Part shown: positions 27,487 through 35,852 of the stretch, piece after piece | How positions within the stretch are numbered: the stretch's first letter is position 1 | Layout: every line of letters begins with the position of its first letter | NCBI RefSeq assembly: GCF_019145195.1 | Contig: NZ_JAHSTW010000002.1 | Coordinates: 310,001 to 374,000, forward strand | DNA: 64,000 nucleotides | Direction of reading: 5' to 3' | DNA from: Pseudomonas siliginis | Lineage (GTDB): Bacteria; Pseudomonadota; Gammaproteobacteria; Pseudomonadales; Pseudomonadaceae | The notes under the pieces: generated by a model | What the model was told of the DNA's origin: nothing | Seen by the model: only the letters and a program-made list of their open reading frames with translations | Database searches by the model: none | Program-made: the position numbers and the translations under genes

Positions 27487-28473
27487 ATGGCGAAACGCGC
27501 ACTATCAAGTCAATTTGTTACAGTTTGTGTGTCGGCACTGTTTTCTTTTTCCGCACATGCCGCCGATCTGACGGTCGGCTACCAGACCGGGATCGATCCG
27601 AGCAAAGTGCCGCAGGCCGATGGTGTCTATGAAAAAACCATCGGCGAGAAGATCGACTGGCGTCGTTTCAACAGCGGCCCGGAAGTCGTCACTGCCATTG
27701 CTTCTGGCGACGTGCAGATCGGCAACCTTGGCTCAAGCCCACTGGCGGCAGCTGCTTCACGCAATCTGCCGATCGTGGCGTTCATCGTTTCGGCACAGAT
27801 CAATGCCGCCGAAGCCTTGGTGGTGCGCAACGGCAGCGGCATCGACAAACCGCAGGACCTGATCGGTAAAACCATCGCCACACCGTTCGTGTCGACCTCG
27901 CACTACAGTCTGCTTGGGGCGTTGAAGCACTGGGGCCTGACTACCTCGCAAGTCAAAGTGGTCAATCTGCAACCGGCCGAGATTGCCGCCGCCTGGAAGC
28001 GAGGCGACATCGACGGGGCGTTTGTCTGGTCGCCGGCGCTGGGCGAGATCCGCAAGACCGGCAAGACCCTGACCGACGCCGCCCAGGTCGGCCAGTGGGG
28101 TGCGCCGACCTTCGAGGTGTGGGTGGCGCGCAAGGACTTTGCCGAGAAGCATCCCGAGGTCGTGGCCAAGTTTGCCAAGGTCACCCTGGAGTCGTTCGCT
28201 GATTACGCCGCACACAAAGACAGCTGGACGGCCGACTCGGTGCCTGTGCAGAAAATCGCCAAATTGACCGGTGCCAACGCAGCAGATGTGCCGGAACTGC
28301 TGGCCGGTTCGGCGTTCCCGGATGCCAAGGCGCAGCAAAGCACCGCGCTGCTGGACGGCGGCACCGCGAAGGCCATTGCCGAAACGGCGAAATTCTTGAA
28401 GGAACAAGGCAAGGTCGAGACGGTGCTGCCTGATTATTCGCCGTACGTCAGCGCCAAATTCATCACTGACTGA
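27487..28473 (+). CDS. tauA: Taurine ABC transporter periplasmic binding protein, orphan
   Basis: A 328-residue exported protein. The start chosen is ATG 27487 with AAAAGGCGA upstream; the frame extends 14 codons further without a good ribosome site. The signal peptide ends at about residue 26 (SFSAHA), then ADLTVGYQTGIDPSKVPQADG, typical of TauA. Conserved blocks include IGNLGSSPLAAAASR, IDKPQDLIGKTIATPFVSTSHYSLL and DGAFVWSPALGEI. The usual partners tauB, tauC and tauD do not follow; a REP-like repeat and argA do. It may feed the SsuBC channel or a tauBC pair elsewhere. Confidence 0.9.
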   Translation: MAKRALSSQFVTVCVSALFSFSAHAADLTVGYQTGIDPSKVPQADGVYEKTIGEKIDWRRFNSGPEVVTAIASGDVQIGNLGSSPLAAAASRNLPIVAFIVSAQINAAEALVVRNGSGIDKPQDLIGKTIATPFVSTSHYSLLGALKHWGLTTSQVKVVNLQPAEIAAAWKRGDIDGAFVWSPALGEIRKTGKTLTDAAQVGQWGAPTFEVWVARKDFAEKHPEVVAKFAKVTLESFADYAAHKDSWTADSVPVQKIAKLTGANAADVPELLAGSAFPDAKAQQSTALLDGGTAKAIAETAKFLKEQGKVETVLPDYSPYVSAKFITD

Positions 28474-28482
28474 ATGCAGAAC

Positions 28483-28597
28483 CCTGTGGTGAGGGGATTT
28501 ATCACCGCTGGGTCGCGTAGCGACCACCTATGTTTTCACTTGGAAACGCAAGGGGACTGCTGCGCAGTCCAGCGGGGATGAATCCCCTCGCCACAGG
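28483..28597. repeat. CCTGTGG(C/T)GAGGGGATTTATC-type inverted repeat element
   Basis: The ends CCTGTGGTGAGGGGATTTAT and inverted ATGAATCCCCTCGCCACAGG bracket CGCTGGGTCGCG and GGGGACTGCTGCGCAGTCC words. It starts 10 bases after the tauA stop, on the border of convergent argA. Confidence 0.85.
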
Positions 28598-28612
28598 AGA
28601 CCTCGCTGTTGT

Positions 28613-29914
28613 TCAGAGGGTCTTTTCGAAGATCTTCGAATTGCGCTGATAGTTGTACAACGACGCCCGCGCCGCTGGCAGGCGTTCCACGCTGCTCGGC
28701 TCGAACCCGCGCTCGCGGAACCAGTGCGCAGTGCGCGTGGTGAGTACGAACAGGGTTTTCAAACCCTGCGCCCGCGCGCGGGTTTCGATGCGTTCGAGTA
28801 ACTCGTCGCCGCGTCCGCCGTGGCGATACTCGGGATTCACCGCCAGACACGCCAGTTCGCCGGCATCGGAATCGGCAATCTGATACAACGCCGCACAGGC
28901 GATGATCATGCCTTCGCGCTCGACCACGCTGAACTGCTCGATCTCGCGCTCCAGCACTTCCCGCGAGCGGCGCACCAGAATGCCCTGCTCTTCCAGCGGA
29001 CTGATCAGGTCGAGCAGGCCGCCGACGTCTTCAATCGCCGCCTCGCGCACCAGTTCGAACTGCTCCTGCGCCACCAGCGTACCGCCACCGTCACGGGTGA
29101 ACAGCTCCGTCAGCAGCGCGCCGTCTTCGGCGTAACTGACGATATGACTGCGCGCCACACCGCCACGGCAGGCTTCGGCGGCGGCATCGAGCAACTCCGC
29201 TTGATAGTTGCTCATGCCGAGGCGCTGCAAATGGGCCGGCACTTGTTGCGGGCGCAGTTCGCGCACCAGTTTGCCGTTCTCGTCGATCAGGCCGAGCTCG
29301 GCGCCGAACAACAGCAGCTTGTCCGCGCCCAGATCGATGGCGGCGCGAGTGGCGACGTCTTCGCAGGCAAGGTTGAAGATTTCGCCGGTCGGCGAGTAGC
29401 CCAGCGGCGACAGCAATACGATCGAGCGTTCATCGAGCAGGCGATTGATCCCCTTGCGGTCGACCCGACGCACTTCACCGGTGTGGTGATAGTCGACACC
29501 TTCCAGCACACCGATCGGCCGCGCGGTGACGAGGTTGCCGCTGGCCACGCGCAGACGCGAGCCCTGCATCGGCGATGAGGCCATGTCCATCGACAGCCGT
29601 GCTTCGATGGCGATGCGCAACTGGCCGACCGCGTCGATCACACACTCCAGGGTCGCGGCATCGGTGATGCGCATGCCGTGATGGTAATGCGGGGTCAGGC
29701 CACGGGCGGCGAGGCGGGTTTCGATCTGCGGGCGCGAGCCGTGCACCAGCACCAGACGCACGCCCAGACTGTGCAGCAAGACCAGGTCGTGGACGATGTT
29801 GCCGAAATTCGGATGCTCGACGCCGTCGCCGGGCAGCATGACGACGAAGGTGCAATCGCGGTGGGCATTGATGTATGGGGACGCGTGGCGAAGCCAATTG
29901 ACGTATTCGGGCAT
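28613..29914 (-). CDS. argA: N-acetylglutamate synthase
   Basis: A 433-residue enzyme for the first step of arginine synthesis (acetyl-CoA + glutamate). An N-terminal amino-acid-kinase-like domain (about 15-290; VVMLPGDGV, LVLVHGSRPQIETRL) carries arginine feedback control. A C-terminal GNAT domain (about 290-433; ACLAVNPEYRHGGRGDELLERIE) is catalytic. It is the classical ArgA type, with normal length. The ATG 29914 leader contains a possible Arg-rich short peptide frame. Confidence 0.96.
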   Translation of the reverse strand: MPEYVNWLRHASPYINAHRDCTFVVMLPGDGVEHPNFGNIVHDLVLLHSLGVRLVLVHGSRPQIETRLAARGLTPHYHHGMRITDAATLECVIDAVGQLRIAIEARLSMDMASSPMQGSRLRVASGNLVTARPIGVLEGVDYHHTGEVRRVDRKGINRLLDERSIVLLSPLGYSPTGEIFNLACEDVATRAAIDLGADKLLLFGAELGLIDENGKLVRELRPQQVPAHLQRLGMSNYQAELLDAAAEACRGGVARSHIVSYAEDGALLTELFTRDGGGTLVAQEQFELVREAAIEDVGGLLDLISPLEEQGILVRRSREVLEREIEQFSVVEREGMIIACAALYQIADSDAGELACLAVNPEYRHGGRGDELLERIETRARAQGLKTLFVLTTRTAHWFRERGFEPSSVERLPAARASLYNYQRNSKIFEKTL

Positions 29915-29983
29915 GAACCTGGGCCTGTAATAAAGAGCAGCCGAAAAAAGGGGCGAAACGAAAAACGCACAGCGGGCTGATGG

Positions 29984-30025
29984 TTATCGTCGGAACAGGC
30001 TTGGCGACACGCGCGCTCTCCTCAT
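29984..30025 (-). promoter_or_regulatory. Possible Arg-codon-rich leader peptide ahead of argA
   Basis: On the argA strand a frame from ATG 30025 reads MRRARVSPSLFRR then TAA (stop bases 29984-29986): 5 Arg in 13 codons, with AGG, AGA and tandem CGA, all uncommon in Pseudomonas. The ATG itself lacks a ribosome site. AGGAGAG (30016-30022) is well spaced for the in-frame GTG 30010, giving MSPSLFRR. The stop lies about 70 bases before argA. No textbook terminator hairpin follows. This is a candidate only. Confidence 0.35.
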
Positions 30026-30078
30026 GAATACGGGTTGGGGTACAGGCAATTTACCGGGTTGATGCAAGACATTTAACC

Positions 30079-30170
30079 CTGTGGCAGCGAGCCTGCTCGC
30101 GAAAACGGTGGATCAGGTTCATCAATGGCGACTGACGGAACGCTTTCGCGAGCAGGCACGCTCCCACACA
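30079..30170. repeat. REP doublet (REPIN) with diverged arms
   Basis: Left arm TGTGGCAGCGAGCCTGCTCG and right arm TTCGCGAGCAGGCACGCTCC each carry one change from the usual sequence (G to C, T to A), so their palindromes are no longer perfect. It lies between argE and argA. Confidence 0.9.
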
Positions 30171-30176
30171 GGGCCG

Positions 30177-31334
30177 TCATCGTTCGTCTGTCGTCAGGCA
30201 GTAATGTTCAATCAACTGCCGAATCAGATGCACGGTAGGCTGCAAACGTGACATTTCAAGGTACTCGCCGGGTTGATGCGCGCAGGCAATGTCGCCGGGG
30301 CCGAGGACTATGGTTTCGCAGCCGAGGCGCTGAAGATAAGGCGCTTCGGTGCCGAACGCTACTGCTTCGGCGCGATGGCCGGTGAGCTTTTCAGCGATGC
30401 GCACCAGTTCGGCATCTTCGGACTGCTCGAACGGCGGCACTTCCGGGAACAGCGGTTTGTAATCGATTTTCACCTTATGCCGCTCGGCCACCGGGTTGAG
30501 CTTGCGCAGGATTTCCGCGCGCAGCAGGTTCGGGTCCATGCCCGGCAGCGGCCGCAGGTCGAACTCCAGCGAACACTGGCCGCAGATGCGATTGGGGTTG
30601 TCGCCGCCATGAATGCAACCGAAGTTCATCGTCGGTTGCGGCACGCTGAATTGTGGATTGCTGAATTCGCGCTGCCACAACAGGCGCAAACCACGCAGTT
30701 CGCCGATGGCATCGTGCATCGCTTCAAGCGCGCTGTGGCCCAGACGCGGATCAGACGAGTGGCCACTCTGTCCGAGGATGTCGATGCGCTCCATCATGAT
30801 GCCTTTGTGCATGCGAATCGGCTTGAGCCCGGTCGGCTCGCCGATCACCGCCGCGCGGCCCAGCGGTTGCCCGGCCTCGGCCAGCGCGCGGGCGCCGGAC
30901 ATCGAGCTTTCTTCGTCGCAGGTGGCGAGGATCAGCAGCGGTTGCTTGAACGGCTGATCGAGCAGCGGCCGCACGGCTTCGATAATCAGCGCAAAAAAGC
31001 CCTTCATGTCGCAGCTGCCCAGTCCGACCCAGCGACCGTCGACTTCAGTGAGCTTCAGCGGATCGGTCTGCCACAACGCATCGTCATAAGGCACGGTGTC
31101 GCTGTGCCCGGCCAGCACCAAGCCGCCGGGGCCGCTGCCGAAACTGGCGAGCAGATTGAATTTGCCGGGGCTGACCTGCTGGATATCGCAGCTGAAACCC
31201 AAATCACCGAGCCAGCCAGCGAGCAGATCGATAACGGCGCGGTTGGACTGGTCCAGGTTCGGTTGGGTACAGCTGACCGATGGCGCGGCAATCAGCGCGG
31301 CGAACTGGTCTTGCATGGACGGCAATGGCATCAC
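30177..31334 (-). CDS. argE: Acetylornithine deacetylase
   Basis: A 385-residue M20-family metallopeptidase that hydrolyses N-acetylornithine to ornithine. Metal-site motifs are LAGHSDTVPYDD, SCDMKGFFA and ATCDEESSMSGA, and a later His is in GDIACAHQPGEYLE. The dimerisation insert lies in the middle. Pseudomonads also have a recycling ArgJ route; this argE homologue is regularly found near argA in the genus. It is transcribed separately from argA across a REPIN. Confidence 0.92.
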   Translation of the reverse strand: MMPLPSMQDQFAALIAAPSVSCTQPNLDQSNRAVIDLLAGWLGDLGFSCDIQQVSPGKFNLLASFGSGPGGLVLAGHSDTVPYDDALWQTDPLKLTEVDGRWVGLGSCDMKGFFALIIEAVRPLLDQPFKQPLLILATCDEESSMSGARALAEAGQPLGRAAVIGEPTGLKPIRMHKGIMMERIDILGQSGHSSDPRLGHSALEAMHDAIGELRGLRLLWQREFSNPQFSVPQPTMNFGCIHGGDNPNRICGQCSLEFDLRPLPGMDPNLLRAEILRKLNPVAERHKVKIDYKPLFPEVPPFEQSEDAELVRIAEKLTGHRAEAVAFGTEAPYLQRLGCETIVLGPGDIACAHQPGEYLEMSRLQPTVHLIRQLIEHYCLTTDER

Positions 31335-31487
31335 TGACTCCAGGTCCCGGATTGAGGCCCACTATAGAACCATCCGGCGCGCGGAATAAACCGCCGCAGG
31401 GCGTAGGAAGTTTGACTCCTGTACACTGCACGGCCTTGGCAGCCACCCATTCCCCCGGCTGCGCTCCCGATTCTGGATGTTCCGGCC

Positions 31488-32858
31488 ATGCAAAAAGAAA
31501 CTGAAATCAAACTCCGCGTCAGCCGCGAAACCCTCGCTGCCCTGCGCGAGCACCCGCTGCTGAAGAAACGCAACAAAAGTGGCTGGGAACGCCGTGAGTT
31601 GATGAACCAGTATTTCGACACCCCCGAGCGCGACCTCGCCCAGGCCAAAGTCGCCCTGCGCCTGCGCAAGGACGGTGACGAAGTGATTCAAACTCTCAAG
31701 ACCCGTGGCCAGAGCGTCGCCGGTCTGTCCGAGCGTAACGAGTACGACTGGAAACTGGCGAAAGCCAAGCTCGATGTGAAGAAACTCGACGGCGAATGCT
31801 GGCCCGAGGCGCTGGCCGAGCTGGACAAGAAAACCCTCAAGCCGATCTTCACCACCGATTTCGTCCGCGAGCGCGCCGAGATCGCCTGGGGCCGTGGCAA
31901 GACCAAAGTGGTTATCGAGGCCGCGCTGGATCTCGGCCACGTAGTGGTCGGCAAACAGAAAGAAGAAATCTGCGAACTGGAACTGGAGCTGCGCGAAGGC
32001 GAGCCTGCCGCGTTGCTGGAACTGGCTGCCGAACTGGCCGAAACCCTGGCGCTGATGCCATGCGATATCAGCAAGGCCGAGCGTGGTTATCGCCTGCACG
32101 ACGCCAACAGCTACTCGCTGAGCCTGCCAGCGCCGCAGCTGACCAGCGAAACCCGTCTCGACGACGCCTTCGCCGCGCTGAGCTGGCATCTGCTCGGCAG
32201 CAGCCAGCGTCTGGCCGAACAATATCGCTTCAACGGCCACTGGCGTCTGTTGCAGGACTGGGTCGAGAACCTCGCGGAAATGCGCGCCCTGCTCAGCAGC
32301 CTCGGCCAGGCTGCGCCGCGTCAGTCGACCCACGATCTGCGCGTGGCCCTCGATGCCTTGCTGGAAGACTGGCGCCCGTTGGTGCAGGTCGGCATCGAAG
32401 ACGAAGACGTGCGCAAGGCCGCGCCGGAGCAGTTCCTCGAAGAACTGGAAGACCCGCGCTGGGGCCAGTTCTCGCTGAACGCCTCGCGCTGGCTGCTGGC
32501 CCGCACCTGGACCGCCGACCGCAACACCCGTGGCAACCGTCAGGGTGACGCGCAACTGCACAGCTGGTTGCCGCGTCTGCTCGGCGAAGAAGCTACTGCT
32601 CTGCAGCTGCAACGCTATCAGCAGCAACCGGAAGACCTCGCCGAGCAACTGCCGCGTATCGAACGCATTCAGGTCTGGTTGCACCATGCGCGCAACGTGC
32701 TGGACATCCCGGAAATGGATCGTCTGTACGGTGAGCTGAACAAACTGGCGCAACTGGCCAACGAGCCGACCATCACCGACGAACTGCTCGATGCGCGCAA
32801 GCATCAGGCGATTGCGGTGTACCAGAATCGCGCCTGGAAAATCCTCCTGCGCATGTGA
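31488..32858 (+). CDS. CYTH-domain inorganic triphosphatase with C-terminal CHAD-like region
   Basis: A 456-residue protein. The N-terminal CYTH tunnel-fold domain (about 1-205) opens with the signature ExExK (ETEIK, residues 4-8) and contains the basic and acidic residues expected (RLRKDGD, VIEAALDLG, ICELELELREGE). The helical C-terminal half (about 220-456) resembles CHAD domains with conserved His (HDLRVALD, RIQVWLHHARNVL). E. coli YgiF is a similar triphosphatase cleaving tripolyphosphate. A role in phosphate or polyphosphate metabolism is inferred from the family. Confidence 0.9.
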   Translation: MQKETEIKLRVSRETLAALREHPLLKKRNKSGWERRELMNQYFDTPERDLAQAKVALRLRKDGDEVIQTLKTRGQSVAGLSERNEYDWKLAKAKLDVKKLDGECWPEALAELDKKTLKPIFTTDFVRERAEIAWGRGKTKVVIEAALDLGHVVVGKQKEEICELELELREGEPAALLELAAELAETLALMPCDISKAERGYRLHDANSYSLSLPAPQLTSETRLDDAFAALSWHLLGSSQRLAEQYRFNGHWRLLQDWVENLAEMRALLSSLGQAAPRQSTHDLRVALDALLEDWRPLVQVGIEDEDVRKAAPEQFLEELEDPRWGQFSLNASRWLLARTWTADRNTRGNRQGDAQLHSWLPRLLGEEATALQLQRYQQQPEDLAEQLPRIERIQVWLHHARNVLDIPEMDRLYGELNKLAQLANEPTITDELLDARKHQAIAVYQNRAWKILLRM

Positions 32859-32862
32859 TGAC

Positions 32863-32966
32863 CCTGTGGCGAGGGGATTCATCCCCGCTGGGTCGCAAAG
32901 CGGCCCCGTTCTTAAAAAAGCGGGGACTGCTGCGCAGCCCAGCGGGGATAAATCCCCTCGCCACAA
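32863..32966. repeat. CCTGTGGCGAGGGGATTCATCC-type inverted repeat element
   Basis: The ends CCTGTGGCGAGGGGATTCAT and inverted ATAAATCCCCTCGCCACA bracket paired CCGCTGGGTCGC and GCGCAGCCCAGCGG words. Same family as 18763-18914 and 28483-28597. It is placed between convergent genes. Confidence 0.87.
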
Positions 32967-32978
32967 AGGCCATCCGCA

Positions 32979-33443
32979 CTAGACCGGCAGGCTGGTGGTG
33001 GACTTGATCTCCGACAGCGCCACGATCGAATTCACTTCCTGTATCCCCGGCACCAGCGACAGCTTCTCGAAGAAGAATCGCTCGTACGCCTCGATGTCCG
33101 CCGCGACTATGCGCAGCATGAAATCCACCGCGCCCATCAGCACATAACACTCCAGCACTTCCGGAAAGCCGCGAATCGCCTCGGTGAACTCGGTGAAGTT
33201 CGAGCGGCCGTGGGCGTTGAGTTTGATTTCGGCGAAGATCTGCGTGTTCAGGCCGATCTTCTTGCGATCCAGCAAGGTCACCTGGCCGCGAATGATGCCC
33301 TCCTCCTTCATCCGCTGAATCCGCCGCCAGCACGGCGATTGCGACAGGCCGACCTGCTCGGCGATCTGCGCGCTCGACAGCGAAGCGTCTTCCTGCAGCA
33401 AGGCGAGGATCTTGCGGTCGTAGGCGTCCAGCTCGCTGTGCAT
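32979..33443 (-). CDS. Lrp/AsnC family transcriptional regulator
   Basis: A 154-residue regulator with an N-terminal winged helix (about 5-60; LSSAQIAEQVGLSQSPCWRRIQRMKEEGII) and a C-terminal RAM/ACT-like effector domain (about 70-150; VLECYVLMGAVDFMLRIVAADIEAYERFF). The length is normal. Such proteins respond to amino acids. It is divergent from the ACT-like gene at 33569, whose 125-base upstream region is a likely target. Confidence 0.93.
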   Translation of the reverse strand: MHSELDAYDRKILALLQEDASLSSAQIAEQVGLSQSPCWRRIQRMKEEGIIRGQVTLLDRKKIGLNTQIFAEIKLNAHGRSNFTEFTEAIRGFPEVLECYVLMGAVDFMLRIVAADIEAYERFFFEKLSLVPGIQEVNSIVALSEIKSTTSLPV

Positions 33444-33544
33444 AAAAAATCCTCAAAGATCAACTTTCACGAATCAACTCTTTCGATAAATCCGTTCAGG
33501 CGCCGATCATAGCCAAGAAATACCCCGCACCGAATGTAAAAATT

Positions 33545-33562
33545 TCTCCACTGATCTGGAGA
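33545..33562 (+). promoter_or_regulatory. Hairpin that covers the ribosome binding site of the ACT-like gene
   Basis: TCTCCA (33545-33550) pairs perfectly with TGGAGA (33557-33562), with a 6-base loop. The right arm contains the GGAG ribosome site, 6 bases before ATG 33569. It could limit translation; it may also be coincidental. Confidence 0.4.
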
Positions 33563-33568
33563 TTCGCC

Positions 33569-33907
33569 ATGCCGCACCTTGAAGCCTTGAAAAGCGCGCC
33601 TGCTCGCGCCGATGTCTGGAACGTCAACAACGCCCACTGCTTGGCGCAGTACCGGATCGTCGCCGAGGCCGAGCCGGATCTGCTGGTGCGAGTGCTGAAT
33701 CTGTTCGCTTTGCAGTTTCTGACGCCGGAGCAGGTCAATGTCCAGCGCCAGGACGATCTGCTGTCGATCGACCTCCTCATGAGCGGCCTGAGCTGGCATC
33801 GCGCGCAGGTGATCGCGGAGAAACTGCGCAACCTGATCAGCGTCTGCACAGTGGACCTGCACAACGCCGACACGGCGTGGCAGGCGCCCGCACAGGCTGC
33901 CGGCTGA
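33569..33907 (+). CDS. Small ACT-domain-like protein of unknown function
   Basis: A 112-residue soluble protein. The middle (YRIVAEAEPDLLVRVLNLFALQFLTPEQVNVQRQDDLLSIDLLMSGLSWHRAQVIAEKLRNLISVCTVDL) has the beta-alpha-beta pattern of ACT/ferredoxin-like regulatory domains (GLxxRVLxLF, then strands, then a helix before the last strand). It resembles the small ACT-like proteins associated with acetolactate synthase regulation, but no partner enzyme is adjacent. It is divergent from an Lrp regulator, which suggests amino-acid control. Confidence 0.65.
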   Translation: MPHLEALKSAPARADVWNVNNAHCLAQYRIVAEAEPDLLVRVLNLFALQFLTPEQVNVQRQDDLLSIDLLMSGLSWHRAQVIAEKLRNLISVCTVDLHNADTAWQAPAQAAG

Positions 33908-33999
33908 CAAATCCGGCAACGGCTTCGTCGGGTAGTGGCCCAACGGTCAGCGGGGCCACGACTATCCTTTTGCGCATGACGCTTAAAAAGGAAAGCCGC

Positions 34000-35784
34000 A
34001 TGTCCGTTCAATTTGTCACTCAGGACCGCTGGCTGGACCTCAATGATGTGTTACGGGAACTGGTCGCCCAAGGCTTCATCTGCCAGGACGCGGCGGAACA
34101 GGCGCTCAATGCCCGCCGTCGCCATGCTGCTCACGGGCAGATGCATCCGCTGGAGTTCGTCGCCAGCCAGCAACTCGACGACCTCAGCCGTCCGGGCAAA
34201 CATCTGGATCTGGAAAGCCTGACCCTGTGGCTGGCGCAACAGGCCGGTCAGCCGTATTTGCGCATTGATCCGCTGAAAATCAATGTCGCGGCGATCACGC
34301 CGCTGATGTCCTATGCCTTCGCGCAACGGCACAAGATTCTCGCCGTCGCCGTGGACCGCGACTCGGTCACCGTGGCCAGCGCTCAGCCCTACGTCAGCGG
34401 TTGGGAAGCTGACCTGACCCACGTATTGAAGCTGCCGATCAAACGGGTCGTGGCCAACCCGGTCGACATCCAGCGCTTCAGCGTCGAGTTTTTCCGGCTG
34501 GCCAAATCGGTCAGCGGCGCCAGCAATGCCGACGCCCAGGGCGGCAACCTCGGCAATTTCGAACAACTGCTCAACCTCGGCGCCAGCGACCAGGAGCCGG
34601 ACGCCAACGACGCGCACATCGTCAACATCGTCGACTGGCTGTTCCAGTACGCTTTCCAGCAGCGCGCCAGCGATATCCATATCGAACCGCGCCGCGAGCA
34701 CGGCACCGTGCGCTTTCGCATCGACGGCGTGCTGCACAACGTCTATCAATTCCCGCCGCAGGTGACCATGGCGATTGTCAGCCGCCTGAAAAGCCTCGGC
34801 CGCATGAACGTCGCGGAAAAGCGCAAACCCCAGGATGGCCGGGTCAAGACCAAGACCCCGGACGGCGGCGAAGTGGAGTTGCGTCTGTCGACCTTGCCGA
34901 CGGCGTTCGGTGAAAAAATGGTCATGCGGATTTTCGACCCGGAAGTGCTGCTGAAAAATTTCGACCAGTTGGGTTTCAGCGCCGACGACCTGCGGCGCTG
35001 GCAGGACATGACCCGCCAGCCCAACGGCATCATTCTGGTGACCGGGCCGACCGGTTCGGGCAAGACCACCACCCTGTATACCACGCTGAAAAAACTGGCG
35101 ACGCCGGAGGTCAACCTCTGCACCATCGAGGACCCGATCGAAATGGTCGAGCCGGCCTTCAACCAAATGCAGGTGCAGCACAACATCGAACTGACCTTCG
35201 CCGCCGGGGTGCGCGCGCTGATGCGGCAGGACCCGGATATCATCATGATCGGCGAGATCCGCGATCTGGAAACTGCGGAAATGGCGATTCAGGCCGCGCT
35301 CACCGGGCACTTGGTCTTGTCCACCCTGCACACCAACGATGCGCCGAGCGCCATCAGCCGTTTGCTCGAACTCGGCGTGCCGCATTACCTGATCAAAGCG
35401 ACCGTACTCGGCGTCATGGCCCAGCGTCTGGTGCGCACTTTGTGCCCGCACTGCAAGGCGCCGCTGACGCTCGAGGATGAAGACTGGCAAACCCTGACCC
35501 GGCCCTGGCAGGCGCCGCTGCCGAGCAATGCGCAACGGGCGATCGGTTGCCTGGAATGCCGCGACACCGGCTATCGCGGCCGCGCCGGCGTGTACGAAAT
35601 CATGCAACTGAGCGACAGCCTCAAAGCGCTGATCACCCCGGACACCGACCTCACCGCGATCAGGCGTCAGGCATTCAAGGAAGGCATGCGCAGCCTGCGC
35701 CTGTCCGGCGCGCAAAAAGTTGCGGCGGGGCTGACCACGGTGGAAGAAGTGCTGCGGGTGACGCCGCAAAGTGAGTTGAAATAA
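34000..35784 (+). CDS. GspE/PulE/PilB-type secretion ATPase, orphan
   Basis: A 594-residue ATPase starting at ATG 34000 (AAAAGGAAAG upstream); the frame is open back to 33877 through the preceding gene's end. An N-terminal GspE-N/MshEN-like domain (about 20-160) precedes the motor: Walker A GPTGSGKTT (349-357), Asp box and Walker B (LMRQDPDIIMIGEIRD), and a zinc-binding tetracysteine C482-x2-C485...C517-x2-C520 (CPHC, CLEC). No other type II secretion or type IV pilus gene is near; only a DUF2388 gene follows. A partner machine elsewhere is likely. Confidence 0.9.
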   Translation: MSVQFVTQDRWLDLNDVLRELVAQGFICQDAAEQALNARRRHAAHGQMHPLEFVASQQLDDLSRPGKHLDLESLTLWLAQQAGQPYLRIDPLKINVAAITPLMSYAFAQRHKILAVAVDRDSVTVASAQPYVSGWEADLTHVLKLPIKRVVANPVDIQRFSVEFFRLAKSVSGASNADAQGGNLGNFEQLLNLGASDQEPDANDAHIVNIVDWLFQYAFQQRASDIHIEPRREHGTVRFRIDGVLHNVYQFPPQVTMAIVSRLKSLGRMNVAEKRKPQDGRVKTKTPDGGEVELRLSTLPTAFGEKMVMRIFDPEVLLKNFDQLGFSADDLRRWQDMTRQPNGIILVTGPTGSGKTTTLYTTLKKLATPEVNLCTIEDPIEMVEPAFNQMQVQHNIELTFAAGVRALMRQDPDIIMIGEIRDLETAEMAIQAALTGHLVLSTLHTNDAPSAISRLLELGVPHYLIKATVLGVMAQRLVRTLCPHCKAPLTLEDEDWQTLTRPWQAPLPSNAQRAIGCLECRDTGYRGRAGVYEIMQLSDSLKALITPDTDLTAIRRQAFKEGMRSLRLSGAQKVAAGLTTVEEVLRVTPQSELK

Positions 35785-35852
35785 TTCAGCACGGAACTGG
35801 ATCGAGGGATCGGCTATCCAACGCCGTAGTCAATCCCAGGAGTCACCTCATC

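Noticed and set aside
31362..32966. 534-residue open frame opposite the CYTH triphosphatase gene
   Set aside because: It is a GC-rich antisense shadow; the plus-strand frame has clear CYTH motifs, a normal start and family length.
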